Source: Leuconostoc litchii
GTDB lineage: Bacteria > Bacillota > Bacilli > Lactobacillales > Lactobacillaceae
NCBI RefSeq assembly: GCF_008107645.1
Contig: NZ_SDGY01000001.1
Location: 963,630 to 1,027,629 of the forward strand
Direction: 5' to 3'
DNA: 64,000 nt
Below are positions 34,136 through 44,285 of the stretch, piece after piece (positions within the stretch are counted from its first letter, which is position 1; each line of letters starts with the position of its first letter). Under the pieces are notes generated by a model. That model saw nothing but the letters and a program-made list of their open reading frames with translations, was not told the DNA's origin and searched no databases. The translations under genes were made by a program, and so were the position numbers.

Positions 34136-36799
34136 TTATCCTTTTTTGAAAATTGATCTTTGTATCAATTTTACCAGTTCCACGATAACAATGATACTCA
34201 TTCCAGCAACTAATACAATCGCCCATTGATAACCATCTAGATGTGACACATGGAAGAGTGGATTCAAAGCTGGAATAACGACCACAGCGGCCATCACTAT
34301 AACTGACCCTAACAATGCCCAATTAAACATTTTATTTTGGAAAGCCTGAGGTCCAATCATGGAACCATAAACAGACTTCACGTTAATTGCATTGAACATC
34401 TGCATCAATCCAAGCGTCATAAATGCCATTGTCAAAGCATCTTGGTGGGCCAAATGTACCTCTGGATGAACAGGAGCTGCTAAAGCAAAACCATAAACAC
34501 TTAGCACAATAACAGCTTGCAAAGTTCCTTGCCAAATAATTGCTGGTCCAACACCACCAGACAAGAAACTAGCACCACGACCTCTAGGTTTATTTTTCAT
34601 AATGCCTTTTTCGGCTGGTTCAATACCTAAAGCAATAGCAGGTAACGTATCAGTTACTAAGTTAATCCATAAAATCATGATTGGCGCTAATATATTCCAA
34701 CCCAATAATGTCATAACGAAAATTGCGATAACTTCAGCCAAGTTTGAAGCTAGTAAATATTGCAAAGCTTTTTGTATGTTAGCGAAGACCTTACGACCTT
34801 CCTCAACAGCATGAACAATTGTGGCAAAGTTATCATCTGCCAATACCATGTCAGAAGCACCCTTCGACACTTCCGTACCTGTGATACCCATTGCAATACC
34901 AATATCGGCTGTTTTCAAGGCTGGAGCGTCATTGACCCCATCGCCTGTCATAGCAACAACTTTGCCCTTTTTTTGCCAAGCATTAACAATTTTAACTTTG
35001 TGTTCCGGTGCTACACGAGCATAAACATTATATTTTTCAACGTTTTGAGCGAATTCTTCATCACTCATCTCATCTAAATCAGCGCCTGAAATAACAGCTA
35101 TTTCTTTATCAGCTTCATCTAAAATCCCTAAGCGGATAGCAATAGCAGCAGCTGTATCACGATGATCACCAGTAATCATCATCGGACGAATGCCAGCAGC
35201 TTTAGCCTCTGCTACAGCTTGCGCAACTTCTGGGCGTTCTGGATCAATCATCCCAACAAAACCAGTGAAGACTAAATTTTGCTCAACAGTTTCAGTGCTC
35301 ATATCACTCGGAATTTGACTAACCATCTTGTACGCAAAACCAAGCACACGAAGAGCTTGTGTTGCTAATTCTGAGTTAATCGAAAGCAACTTAGCACGAA
35401 TTTCATCAGATAGTGATTCAATTTCACCGTTGATTTCAATTTGCGTTGCTCGCTTCAACAATTCATCGGGTGCACCCTTGACAGTTATAATGTATCCATT
35501 TGGAGCTGGGTGAACCGTTGACATTAACTTTCGATCTGAGTCAAACGGTATCTCAGCAACACGTGGCATTTCTGTATACAATTTATCTAAATCACGACCA
35601 TGGTTTTCATTAAAGGCAACTAAGGCTGTTTCTGTTGGATCCCCAATAAAACCTTTTTCTGTACGTTTTGTATCATTATTTAAAGCTAGTATATCAGCTA
35701 AACGAGCATAAGTACCTGTTAATTCTGCTGTAGTTGCCGCATCAGAAATTTCAGCATTAACGACTAATTTTTCAACCGTCATCTTATTTTGTGTTAAAGT
35801 ACCTGTTTTATCAGAACCAATAATATCAGTGGAACCCAATGTTTCTACGGCTGGCAATTTACGTACTAAGGCATGCCGAGAAGCCATGCGAGTCGTTCCC
35901 AATGCTAGTGTAATTGTCACAATCGCAGGCAACCCTTCTGGAATTGCAGCAACTGCCAAGGAAATAGAAGTTAACAACATATCAATAATTGTTTCTTTTC
36001 CTCTAACTAAACCAACAATAAAAGTTATAACAGCGATACCAAGAATCAAATAAGTTAACACTTGTCCCAATTTGACCAAATTAGCTTGTAACGGTGTTTT
36101 GGTCTCGTCGGTTGCTTCTAACATTCCAGCAATATGGCCAATCTCTGTTTCCATACCTATTCCAGTAACAACACCAACACCACGGCCATATGTAACGTTA
36201 GTATTCATAAATCCTAGATTTGTACGGTCACCCAAAGGTAAATCAGTTTCTTGCAGTGTTTCTGCGCCCTTATTAATTGGCACAGACTCACCTGTCAATG
36301 AAGCTTCTTCAATCTGCAAGGATGCAGATTCAATCAATCGGACATCAGCAGGCACAATATCTCCTGCCTCAAGCCGAACAATATCACCAACTACCAATTC
36401 TGTAGATTTAATTGATGTTTCCTTACCATCGCGAATGACGTTAGCATTCGGCGTTGACATTTCTTTGAGCGCATTTATCGCATCTTCAGCTTTAGCTTCC
36501 TGAAAAACACCAAAAACTGCGTTAATAATAACAATAGCTAAGATGAAAACAGCATCAACTAACTCACCTGTAAAGGCAGCAACAATGGCAGCTGCCAATA
36601 AAATAGCAATCATCAAGTCTTTAAACTGATTGATGAACTTTTGGACTAAATTCGTTGATTTAGCTTCGTTCAATTGGTTAGCACCATTTTGCTCGAGACG
36701 TTTACTAGCCTCTGCACTTGAAAGTCCTTTTTTTGCATCCGTCTGCAAATGAGATAACACTTCAGTGCTATCTTGATTATATAGTGGCTTATCTGCCAT
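34136..36799 (-). CDS. P2A-type cation-transporting ATPase, probable Mn2+/Ca2+ exporter
   Basis: About 887 residues from the ATG at 36799 (AAGGAGAT upstream); a longer frame begins inside the leader. Actuator T-G-E-S, phosphorylation D-K-T-G-T-L-T, T-G-D-G-V-N-D-A hinge and ten hydrophobic helices. SERCA-type ligands are present: A-A-I-P-E-G-L-P (M4), A-S-N-L-A-E-V (M5), N-L-V-T-D (M6). The usual Cys before S-D-K-T-G-T is Gly, and there is no cysteine in the protein. The yybP-ykoY riboswitch upstream points to Mn2+ efflux, as for the L. lactis and pneumococcal homologues; Ca2+ transport is the alternative. Confidence 0.9.
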   Translation of the reverse strand: MADKPLYNQDSTEVLSHLQTDAKKGLSSAEASKRLEQNGANQLNEAKSTNLVQKFINQFKDLMIAILLAAAIVAAFTGELVDAVFILAIVIINAVFGVFQEAKAEDAINALKEMSTPNANVIRDGKETSIKSTELVVGDIVRLEAGDIVPADVRLIESASLQIEEASLTGESVPINKGAETLQETDLPLGDRTNLGFMNTNVTYGRGVGVVTGIGMETEIGHIAGMLEATDETKTPLQANLVKLGQVLTYLILGIAVITFIVGLVRGKETIIDMLLTSISLAVAAIPEGLPAIVTITLALGTTRMASRHALVRKLPAVETLGSTDIIGSDKTGTLTQNKMTVEKLVVNAEISDAATTAELTGTYARLADILALNNDTKRTEKGFIGDPTETALVAFNENHGRDLDKLYTEMPRVAEIPFDSDRKLMSTVHPAPNGYIITVKGAPDELLKRATQIEINGEIESLSDEIRAKLLSINSELATQALRVLGFAYKMVSQIPSDMSTETVEQNLVFTGFVGMIDPERPEVAQAVAEAKAAGIRPMMITGDHRDTAAAIAIRLGILDEADKEIAVISGADLDEMSDEEFAQNVEKYNVYARVAPEHKVKIVNAWQKKGKVVAMTGDGVNDAPALKTADIGIAMGITGTEVSKGASDMVLADDNFATIVHAVEEGRKVFANIQKALQYLLASNLAEVIAIFVMTLLGWNILAPIMILWINLVTDTLPAIALGIEPAEKGIMKNKPRGRGASFLSGGVGPAIIWQGTLQAVIVLSVYGFALAAPVHPEVHLAHQDALTMAFMTLGLMQMFNAINVKSVYGSMIGPQAFQNKMFNWALLGSVIVMAAVVVIPALNPLFHVSHLDGYQWAIVLVAGMSIIVIVELVKLIQRSIFKKG

Positions 36800-36847
36800 G
36801 TGGGATATCTCCTTATATTTCAAATAAATCTCCAAAGAGTTACTAAC

Positions 36848-36898
36848 AAAAAGAAAAGACTCATGCAAACACAAATAAAGGTGTGTTTACATGAGTCT
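36848..36898 (-). terminator. Riboswitch terminator
   Basis: Minus-strand AGACTCATG ... CATGAGTCT with an inner ACACA/TGTGT stem, then TTTTCTTTTT. Its 5' arm overlaps the 3' end of the riboswitch (GTGAGACTCA), so ligand binding and termination compete. Confidence 0.88.
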
Positions 36899-37000
36899 CA
36901 CTGTTTAATGCTGAACCGGCGCATTGTACGCGATATAAAACATTACTGTTTTGCTTTGACGATTCAGCCACGATCATTCCGTCAGTTACTCCCTCAGAAA
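36890..37000 (-). promoter_or_regulatory. yybP-ykoY manganese riboswitch
   Basis: Minus strand shows the family's conserved pieces in order: GAGGGAGTAAC, then ATCGTCA, then GCGCCGG and GTGAGAC just before the terminator. A TATACT -10 box (37016-37021) lies about 15-20 bases upstream. yybP-ykoY RNAs sense Mn2+ and often control P-type ATPases in Lactobacillales. The motif was read by eye, not with a covariance model. Confidence 0.78.
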
Positions 37001-37077
37001 TTAACTTATGTCTATAGTATAACAAATTTTTTGAAATAGATGTTAATTTTAGTTGAAAACTATGCGACTCTCTTTAT

Positions 37078-38919
37078 TCAAAAAGCCCCGTCACTTCCTC
37101 CTCCAGCACCGCCTGATGAACCATCAAAAAAACTTCCTCCATCACCGTTGCTGTCACTTTCAACATGAAACGCACCATCGTATTGAACATTGTGCACAAG
37201 ATTTTCAACCCAATTATCTCCGAACAACATAATTGGCAAAAAAATCATAGAATCCTCTGTGACTACACTTTTAGCCCAAATTTTCATCTGTCTAGCAACG
37301 TTTTTTGCTTCACCAAATATAATTGCGTAAGCTAAAATTTTATCCCACAATTGAACATCTAAAATAGTTTTATTTTCCAGATGCCCAATATCATGAAGCA
37401 TTTTGGCAAATCCATCCCACTGCCATTTTTCTTGAAAGCCGTCTGGCACTGTATAAAATTTTGCTGGTTTTAGATTGAAGCTAACAATTATAATCCCAAT
37501 AATGCCCTGAATAATAACAAGGTACCACATTACCAATATTTGCGTGCTGTAAGCAAAAGAAGCAAGTATAAATGTCGATAGCAAGGTGATAACAATCAGG
37601 CTTGCTGTAGCAGTTATTTGTTTGCTTTTTATACTATCTGTTAATGCATGATCAATTATTGCTTTATTTTTTTCCGCCTGCTTAAGTTTTTCCTTAAAAG
37701 AGGCGATATTATTTTTGATGCGATTGGAAACAACTGATTCAGGTTGTTTAAAAGCAGAGTGAATAATAGCTCTACGTTTTTTTCCAAAAATCATATTGAT
37801 AAAATCAATTTCATACGATTGTAAATTTGATTCATCAGTCACCCTGTAACTAATATCATCTTGACGCTGAATATCATTATAAGACATGCTAATTTTTCGA
37901 CGTGCAATTAAATCAAGCAACGTCGCAATAATTAATTTCGAATCAGAGGTTGTTTTGCCAATTCGTTGACTAATCAAAGCCGGTCCTAAATCATTAGGTA
38001 TATCAAAAATATGCACAATATTTCCAATAGTGCCACTTTGTTGCTGCGCGTTTCTCAATAGATTATATCGTTTAATAGTTTGAAGTGAGGCGATTATTGC
38101 GACTATTGAGAAGACAATAGGCAAAATAATCAATCCTATTATTTTCTTTACTCGCAGTGATTCCCTCTTTTTACGCCATATTGATTGCTCTTGATTTTGA
38201 ATATACTCCGCACGGTTACCAGACTGTTTATTGGTATTTAACGGTGTTTGACTAGGATCAAAATAACTGTGAATCTCTAATGAATTATTAGCGTCCACAT
38301 TTTTACTACTAATAGTAACTGTTGCCTTGTTTTTATTGACGTTGACTTGGTCAGCCACATGGCTATGTACCCAAGCTTTTAATATTGTCGCTGGTTTGTT
38401 AGGCAACACAAGCTGCAAACCTACATTGCCGATTGGAACGTCTCTAGCACTGATAGGTATCCAATTTATTTCGGCTACATCATGCCAATTGATTACCATA
38501 TTCTTCAATGTATACCTATAGGACATAGTTAATTGAGAATCTTTTTGAACGGGATAATAAATTTTTTCTTCAACTTCTTGGTTAGTTTTAGTTTCAACAT
38601 ACCCACTACTCTCTCCTTGACGAGGCAACACCATTTTCTTTTCACCATTATTATATTTCGCCTCAATGGCGGTTAACCCACCCCATTGTAATGGATTCAT
38701 ACCAATTCCTTTATCAAGTGACTCTTTAAAATATATACCGTTCATATTTTCATCAAAATGGTAAGTAATCGTTTTAGTTATGTGAGCCGTTCCGTTGGCA
38801 TCAATTTGTACTACTTCATTCAAATTAGTGATACTATAATTTTTATCTGCAAGAACTGTTGTCCCCGTCCCGCTCAGTATAGCAAACAAAAATGCAAACA
38901 CTGTTATCTTCAATTTCAT
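37078..38919 (-). CDS. DUF2207 membrane protein
   Basis: About 613 residues from the ATG at 38919 (CAGGAGGGG upstream). Signal peptide (1-25, T-G-T-T-V-L-A-D), an extracellular beta-rich domain (about 27-235), a transmembrane segment near 255-275, two more near 435-475, and a Gly/Ser-rich tail ending G-G-G-S-D-G-A-F. This architecture is that of DUF2207, widespread in Firmicutes with unknown function. Single gene, divergent from the DUF1275 gene. Confidence 0.85.
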   Translation of the reverse strand: MKLKITVFAFLFAILSGTGTTVLADKNYSITNLNEVVQIDANGTAHITKTITYHFDENMNGIYFKESLDKGIGMNPLQWGGLTAIEAKYNNGEKKMVLPRQGESSGYVETKTNQEVEEKIYYPVQKDSQLTMSYRYTLKNMVINWHDVAEINWIPISARDVPIGNVGLQLVLPNKPATILKAWVHSHVADQVNVNKNKATVTISSKNVDANNSLEIHSYFDPSQTPLNTNKQSGNRAEYIQNQEQSIWRKKRESLRVKKIIGLIILPIVFSIVAIIASLQTIKRYNLLRNAQQQSGTIGNIVHIFDIPNDLGPALISQRIGKTTSDSKLIIATLLDLIARRKISMSYNDIQRQDDISYRVTDESNLQSYEIDFINMIFGKKRRAIIHSAFKQPESVVSNRIKNNIASFKEKLKQAEKNKAIIDHALTDSIKSKQITATASLIVITLLSTFILASFAYSTQILVMWYLVIIQGIIGIIIVSFNLKPAKFYTVPDGFQEKWQWDGFAKMLHDIGHLENKTILDVQLWDKILAYAIIFGEAKNVARQMKIWAKSVVTEDSMIFLPIMLFGDNWVENLVHNVQYDGAFHVESDSNGDGGSFFDGSSGGAGGGSDGAF

Positions 38920-39015
38920 CAACTGAATCCCCTCCTGATGGTAGTATTAGTATATCAATTTTCTACTAGTATTCACAAATAAGGCATGTTAAAATAAATA
39001 TTTTTAGGAGAGATT

Positions 39016-39675
39016 ATGATATTGAAAAATAAAAATCCAATGCAAGAGAGACTGCGTATTGGATTGTTACTCGTTATGAATTCTGGTTTTATTGATTCAT
39101 ATACATTTGAATACCATCACGAGCGTTTTGCCAGCTTGCAAACTGGTAACATCATCCAAGCCGGGTTTCATTTGGCCCAAGGTCATTGGAAGACGACCTT
39201 ATTTTTTGTTACACCAATCATATTCTTTGTTCTGGGTGCAGCATTTAACACTATTTTGAACCATATATTTCCAAGTAATAAACTTTCTATTCAACAGCAC
39301 AGCATTTTGATTGAATTTATTGGTATTGCAATTATTGGTGTGTTCAATCCCTATTTATCAAGCACAGCCATTATATCTGCGTTATCTTTTCTATTGGCTA
39401 TGCAACTCGATTCATTTCCAAAATTACGTGGTCTACCATTTACCAGTGTAATGTCCACTGGCAATTTGCGTAATGTTGGAACCAATTTTGTCAAATATTT
39501 TATCAAGCATGACCATATTTTTCTGCACAATGCTTGGGTTTTTTCAATCTTAGTTGTTTTTTTCATGGTTGGTGCCTTTTCATCAGCAATTCTTTCTAGT
39601 ATCTTTGGAACAGCTTCATTACTAGGTTCAAGTCTAATTATGTTTGCCGTTTTTCTATTATTATTCCGAAATTAA
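39016..39675 (+). CDS. DUF1275 (YoaK-like) membrane protein
   Basis: 219 residues, about six hydrophobic segments. The N-terminal N-S-G-F-I-D-S-Y-T-F and F-A-S-L-Q-T-G-N-I-I-Q motifs are typical of the YoaK/DUF1275 family; P-F-T-S-V-M-S-T-G-N-L lies mid-chain. Function unknown. AGGAGAG ribosome-binding site. Followed by a hairpin at about 39692-39732 and then the methionine operon leader, which begins a new unit. Confidence 0.85.
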   Translation: MILKNKNPMQERLRIGLLLVMNSGFIDSYTFEYHHERFASLQTGNIIQAGFHLAQGHWKTTLFFVTPIIFFVLGAAFNTILNHIFPSNKLSIQQHSILIEFIGIAIIGVFNPYLSSTAIISALSFLLAMQLDSFPKLRGLPFTSVMSTGNLRNVGTNFVKYFIKHDHIFLHNAWVFSILVVFFMVGAFSSAILSSIFGTASLLGSSLIMFAVFLLLFRN

Positions 39676-39778
39676 ATAAATTATTTGACAATTAATTAGA
39701 AAATCGTTATTATAAGCTATAACGATTTTAAAACGAAAACAAATTGAACAGAAAAGTAGCAATTTAATGAAGCTAAGA

Positions 39779-40027
39779 AAGCTGACGGTTGATGAGAGCC
39801 AGCGTGAGTGCGATTGTGAAAATGACCTGTGATTGGTGTATGTGAATCGGTTTACCGTTAAGCATGCAACGACTTGGCCCCCGTTACCGGGCACACCATT
39901 CGGCTAGGATCATCTCCCGATGCCTGATGGTTAGTGAGCAAATATTTGGTAACAAATATCTACAACTCAGAATGGTAACACGCTATTTCAGCCGTTTCTG
40001 TATCTATGGTACAGAAACGGCTTTTTT
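39779..40027 (+). promoter_or_regulatory. T-box-like leader (probably Met) of the methionine-uptake operon
   Basis: Stem I base GCTGACGGT (39781-39789) pairs with ACCGTTAAGC (39854-39863); ATG at 39840-39842 lies on its 3' side where a specifier codon belongs. The T-box core at 39973-39982 is TGGTAACACG, two bases off the TGGNACCGCG consensus. CAGAA before it can pair with TTCTG in the terminator as antiterminator. The terminator (39989-40027) is AGCCGTTTCTGTA / TACAGAAACGGCT plus T6. Specificity for Met is inferred from the codon and the genes. Confidence 0.68.
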
Positions 40028-40114
40028 GAGCCTAAGATCCCTATTTCAGTGTGTGATCGTTTTAAAATTTGTTTAATAATCTTTGTGTGAGAATATTGAG
40101 GAGAGTAATATATT

Positions 40115-40960
40115 ATGAGTAAAAAGACTAAGTGGCTTATCGGTGGTGCTGCAATAATAGTCATTGCAGGAGCTGCTTACGCCAGCTTCGGACAACATTC
40201 AGAAACATCATCAAAAACAGTAACTGTTGGTATTATGTCAGGATCTAAACAAGATCAGGCAATTTGGAATACCGTTAAGAAAACAGCTAAAGATAAATAT
40301 GGCATCACCATTAAATTCAAAGAATTTACAGACTATTCACAACCCAATAAAGCCTTAGCAGCTGGTGACATTGATTTAAATGCTTTCCAACACTATGCTT
40401 TCTTGAAGGCATCTAATAAATCAACTGGTAATAAAATTGTTTCCATAGGTGATACAGTCATCTCACCTATTCGACTTTATTCTAAAACTTATACAAAGAT
40501 TTCTCAGTTCAAAAGTGGCGACACCATTGCTGTACCAAATGATCCATCAAATGAAAGTCGTTCACTCTATGTATTAAAAGCTGCTGGGTTAATTGATTTA
40601 AAAAGTGGTTTAACAACTGCTACAGTAAAAGATATCACTAAAAACCCTAAAAATTTAAAAATTAAAGAATTGGCAGCAGATCAAACAGCTCGTACATTGT
40701 CAGATATCCAAGGAGCCGTAATTAATGGCACTTATGCTGATTCAGCAAAACTAAACTACAAGGATGCTATTTTCGTTGAACCAATTAACAAAGATTCACA
40801 TCAATGGGTCAATATTATTGCAGCCAATAGTAAAGATAAAGACAAAAAAATATACAAACAAGTTGTTAAAGCATACCAAACAGATGCAGTTAAAAAGGCC
40901 ATTAATAAACAATATGATGGTGTCGAGTTAGCTGCATGGGATAAAGATTTTTCAAAATAA
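40115..40960 (+). CDS. metQ: MetQ-family substrate-binding protein 1, no lipobox
   Basis: 281 residues. NlpA/MetQ fold: V-G-I-M-S-G-S-K, F-K-E-F-T-D-Y-S-Q-P-N-K-A-L, D-I-D-L-N-A-F-Q-H, N-D-P-S-N-E-S-R. It binds methionine (or a peptide/derivative) for the MetNI transporter encoded downstream. The N-terminal hydrophobic stretch (8-25) ends A-A-Y-A-S-F with no cysteine, so it is not a lipoprotein. First gene of the operon behind the T-box leader; GAGGAGAG ribosome-binding site. Confidence 0.9.
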   Translation: MSKKTKWLIGGAAIIVIAGAAYASFGQHSETSSKTVTVGIMSGSKQDQAIWNTVKKTAKDKYGITIKFKEFTDYSQPNKALAAGDIDLNAFQHYAFLKASNKSTGNKIVSIGDTVISPIRLYSKTYTKISQFKSGDTIAVPNDPSNESRSLYVLKAAGLIDLKSGLTTATVKDITKNPKNLKIKELAADQTARTLSDIQGAVINGTYADSAKLNYKDAIFVEPINKDSHQWVNIIAANSKDKDKKIYKQVVKAYQTDAVKKAINKQYDGVELAAWDKDFSK

Positions 40961-40985
40961 GTACGAGAACTAAAGGAGAATTACT

Positions 40986-41828
40986 ATGAGTAAGAAAAAG
41001 AACTACATTATTGCTGGAATTGCTGTTGTTGTCATTGCAGGCGCTGCATACTTATCCTTTGGCGGTAATAACAAGGCTGAATCTAAAACTGTTACTATTG
41101 GCGTAATGGCAGGATCGAAAGCAGAAGATGAAATTTGGTCATCAGCCATAAAAACAGCCAAAGATAAATATGGCATCACATTAAAAACAAAAAAGTTTAC
41201 TGATTATTCACAACCTAACAAAGCCTTAGCTGACGGTGATATTGATTTAAATGCTTTCCAAAACTATCCTTTCTTAGAAAATTGGAATAAGACATACAAA
41301 ACTAATATCGTTTCAATTGGTGATACTTGGACAACACCACTTCGCATATATTCAACATCATACAAGAAAATCTCTGAATTTAAGTCTGGTGACCAAATTT
41401 TAGTTGCTAATGATGTTACGAATGAGAACCGTGGTATTCATCTTTTAGCTGAAGCAGGATTAATCAAAATCAAAGATACTAACACGGCAACACCAAAAGA
41501 TATTACATCAAACCCTAAGAATTTAACAATCACACCAGTTGATGCTTCACAAACTGCCAAATCATTAAATGATTCAAAAGTCGCCGGCGCCGTAGTCAAC
41601 ACTAATTATGCTGTATCGGCTAAGCTAGATGTTGAATCTGCTATCTACGTTGAAGGCTTAAACAAAGAAACAGAGCAATACTTCAACCTTATTGCAGCCA
41701 ACAAAAAAGATAAAAACAACGAAACATACAAAAAAGTTGTGAAGTCACTGCAAACTGAAAAAACAAAGAAACTCGTTAAAAAGTATTATGGTTCAGCAGA
41801 AATCACTGTTTGGGACTATAACAAATAA
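40986..41828 (+). CDS. metQ: MetQ-family substrate-binding protein 2, no lipobox
   Basis: 280 residues, a tandem paralogue of the preceding gene: V-G-V-M-A-G-S-K, F-T-D-Y-S-Q-P-N-K-A-L, D-I-D-L-N-A-F-Q-N are shared, but ligand-site neighbours differ (N-D-V-T-N-E-N-R), so the two may differ in ligand (for example D-Met or a methionine peptide). It also lacks a lipobox cysteine. AAAGGAGA ribosome-binding site, 25 bases after metQ1. Confidence 0.9.
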   Translation: MSKKKNYIIAGIAVVVIAGAAYLSFGGNNKAESKTVTIGVMAGSKAEDEIWSSAIKTAKDKYGITLKTKKFTDYSQPNKALADGDIDLNAFQNYPFLENWNKTYKTNIVSIGDTWTTPLRIYSTSYKKISEFKSGDQILVANDVTNENRGIHLLAEAGLIKIKDTNTATPKDITSNPKNLTITPVDASQTAKSLNDSKVAGAVVNTNYAVSAKLDVESAIYVEGLNKETEQYFNLIAANKKDKNNETYKKVVKSLQTEKTKKLVKKYYGSAEITVWDYNK

Positions 41829-41831
41829 TTA

Positions 41832-41846
41832 ATGCGCTTCGGCGCG
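41832..41846 (+). other. UUCG-capped intercistronic hairpin
   Basis: GCGC-TTCG-GCGC between metQ2 and the peptidase gene, without a T run. Extra-stable UUCG loops of this kind often protect upstream mRNA from 3' exonucleases, which would raise binding-protein levels over downstream genes. Confidence 0.55.
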
Positions 41847-41875
41847 TACATAATTTTCTGCGAAAGGACTAAATT

Positions 41876-43207
41876 ATGAGTAGCAATGAAAAATATTTGA
41901 ATTTACTTCGTGATTTAGTTGCCCTACCAAGTGTTTCGGCAACACATCGCTGTTTACCTGAAACTGCTCAAATTTTGGCCAAAACATTTCGTCAATTAGG
42001 TGCTCATGTTACCTATGATGATACCTACTTTGCACCATTTATATTGGCACAATTCAAAAGCAATATTCCGAATGCTCAGACCCTAGTAATCTATAATCAT
42101 TACGATGTTCAGCCAGCAGAACCATTATCTTTGTGGCAAAGCGATCCTTGGACACTAACACAACGAGATGGCAAATTATACGGTCGAGGCACAGACGATG
42201 ATAAAGGTAATATCACCGCACGTCTAACAGCTATTGAAGAATATCTAACAGATAGTAATGGTCATCTCCCAGTAAATATCACATTTATCATCGAGGGTTC
42301 CGAAGAATCTTCCTCTCAACATTTAGATGAATACTTAAATAAATATAAAAATCAAATAACCGCAGACTTGATTGTTTGGGAGTCTGGTGGTAAAAATATT
42401 GATGATGTTGTTGAAATTTTTGGTGGTAATAAAGGCATCGTTACTTTTAATGTCGATGTACAAACCGCACAAACTGATTTACACTCATCCCTAGCAGGTG
42501 TTGTTGATTCGGCAGCTTGGCGCTTAACACAAGCATTGGCTACACTATTTGATAACGATGGGCACATTATGGTTCCTGGATTTTACGATGATGTAGCAAT
42601 ACCAAATTCACGAGAAAAAAAACTAGTTGAAAATCTCCCTATTAATAGCCAAACACTAATTCAGCAACACGGACTAACAGCCAAACTCTTAAGTGATAAA
42701 ACTGGAAATGATTTGAAAGAAACATTATACTTTCAGCCAACTCTGAATATAGAAGGTATTCAAAGTGGTTATTTGGGAGATGGTGTTAAAACAGTTTTGC
42801 CTGCAGTTGCCCATGCTAAGCTTGAAGCACGCTTAGTACCTAACATGCTACCAGACAAAACATTACATCAAATCAAACAACATTTCCAAAATGAAGGTTT
42901 TTCTGATATTGTGGTAACTAAGACGTTAGGTCAACCTGGTTATCGCAGTGATATGTCCGACCCAGAAATTTCACGTGTAATTAATATTACTGAAAAGTAC
43001 TATCATCAAAAACCAGTTGTTATGCCAACTTCTCCTGGTACAGGACCAATGTATTATATTCATGAAGCTTTAGACGCCCCAATTGCAAGTTTAGGTGTAG
43101 GATATGCTAATACATTAGATCATGCACCAAATGAAAATATCCGATTAACAGATTATAATCAACACATCGCTGTAATCAAAGAACTAATTAGGAGTTATGA
43201 AAAATGA
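41876..43207 (+). CDS. M20-family metallopeptidase (dipeptidase type)
   Basis: 443 residues. Zinc site motifs N-H-Y-D-V-Q-P (His, Asp), G-R-G-T-D-D-D-K-G and E-G-S-E-E-S-S mark the M20 di-zinc peptidase/deacylase family; the middle dimerisation domain is present. In L. lactis a similar gene sits in the methionine-uptake operon. It could free methionine from peptides or acylated forms. AAAGGAC ribosome-binding site; its TGA overlaps the metN start (ATGA). Confidence 0.88.
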   Translation: MSSNEKYLNLLRDLVALPSVSATHRCLPETAQILAKTFRQLGAHVTYDDTYFAPFILAQFKSNIPNAQTLVIYNHYDVQPAEPLSLWQSDPWTLTQRDGKLYGRGTDDDKGNITARLTAIEEYLTDSNGHLPVNITFIIEGSEESSSQHLDEYLNKYKNQITADLIVWESGGKNIDDVVEIFGGNKGIVTFNVDVQTAQTDLHSSLAGVVDSAAWRLTQALATLFDNDGHIMVPGFYDDVAIPNSREKKLVENLPINSQTLIQQHGLTAKLLSDKTGNDLKETLYFQPTLNIEGIQSGYLGDGVKTVLPAVAHAKLEARLVPNMLPDKTLHQIKQHFQNEGFSDIVVTKTLGQPGYRSDMSDPEISRVINITEKYYHQKPVVMPTSPGTGPMYYIHEALDAPIASLGVGYANTLDHAPNENIRLTDYNQHIAVIKELIRSYEK

Positions 43208-44283
43208 CAGAATCAATTATCGAACTAAAGAATATCGATGTCACTTTCCATCAAAAAAAACGCACCATAGAAGCTGTGAAAAACGTTTCTATCAACATTG
43301 ATCGTGGTGATGTTTATGGTATTGTAGGCTACTCAGGTGCTGGAAAATCAACGCTTGTTCGCGTGATTAATTTACTACAAGAACCAACACGCGGATCCAT
43401 CGTTGTCAATGGCACAACTTTTTTCCAAAGTGATGAACATAGTGGACAAAAAACACGTATCAGTAATAATGATTTGCGTGTACGTCGTCGTAAAATAGGT
43501 ATGATTTTTCAACATTTTAATCTACTAAATGAGCGAACAGTAACTGAAAACGTAGCATTTGCGCTACAACACAGTCAATTAAAGGATGATGAAAAAAAAG
43601 CTAAAGTTGCTGAACTATTGGCTCTTGTTGATTTATCTGATCGAGCAGAACAATATCCTTCCCAACTTTCTGGTGGTCAAAAGCAACGTGTAGCCATTGC
43701 TCGTGCACTGGCTAATGATCCAGAAATTTTAATTTCCGATGAAGCAACTTCTGCTTTGGACCCTAAAACAACAAACCAAATTCTGGCTCTACTTAAAAAG
43801 CTAAACACCGAGTTTGGCCTAACAATTGTTTTGATTACCCACGAAATGCAGGCGGTGAAAGAAGTTGCCAATAAAGTTGCTGTAATGCAAAATGGTGAAA
43901 TTATTGAACGTGGTTCTCTACTTGAGATATTTGCACAACCTAAGCAACAATTAACGCGTGAATTTATTGAAACAGCAACAAATATTGATAAAGCTATTGA
44001 AACAATTAGTCACGAACCATTGGTTAATAAATTGAAAGATGGTGAAATTTTTGCTCGTTTGTCTTATGTTGGTGAAACCACAGATGAACCATTAATTGCA
44101 GGATTATTCCGAGACTTCAATGTCACAGCCAATATTCTTTACGGTAACATTGAGGTTTTGCAAGATACACCTGTTGGTTCCTTACTTGTCATCTTGTCAG
44201 GCGACCCAACACAATTGCAAACTGCTTTGAGTACGCTACATGATCATCATGTAGATGTTACAGTTATTAAAGGAGGCAACTAA
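43204..44283 (+). CDS. metN: Methionine ABC transporter ATPase MetN
   Basis: 359 residues. Walker [10 protein letters not shown], signature L-S-G-G-Q-K-Q-R, Walker B I-L-I-S-D-E-A, H-loop T-H-E-M. The C-terminal ~100 residues form the NIL/ACT-like domain through which methionine inhibits its own uptake in E. coli. Overlaps the peptidase gene by 4 bases; the AAAGGAGG in its last codons serves metI. Confidence 0.93.
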   Translation: MTESIIELKNIDVTFHQKKRTIEAVKNVSINIDRGDVYGIVGYSGAGKSTLVRVINLLQEPTRGSIVVNGTTFFQSDEHSGQKTRISNNDLRVRRRKIGMIFQHFNLLNERTVTENVAFALQHSQLKDDEKKAKVAELLALVDLSDRAEQYPSQLSGGQKQRVAIARALANDPEILISDEATSALDPKTTNQILALLKKLNTEFGLTIVLITHEMQAVKEVANKVAVMQNGEIIERGSLLEIFAQPKQQLTREFIETATNIDKAIETISHEPLVNKLKDGEIFARLSYVGETTDEPLIAGLFRDFNVTANILYGNIEVLQDTPVGSLLVILSGDPTQLQTALSTLHDHHVDVTVIKGGN

Positions 44284-44285
44284 TT

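Noticed and set aside
39779-40027. SAM-I (S-box) or SMK riboswitch before the metQ genes
   Set aside because: None of the conserved S-box or SMK segments is present; the T-box reading fits better.
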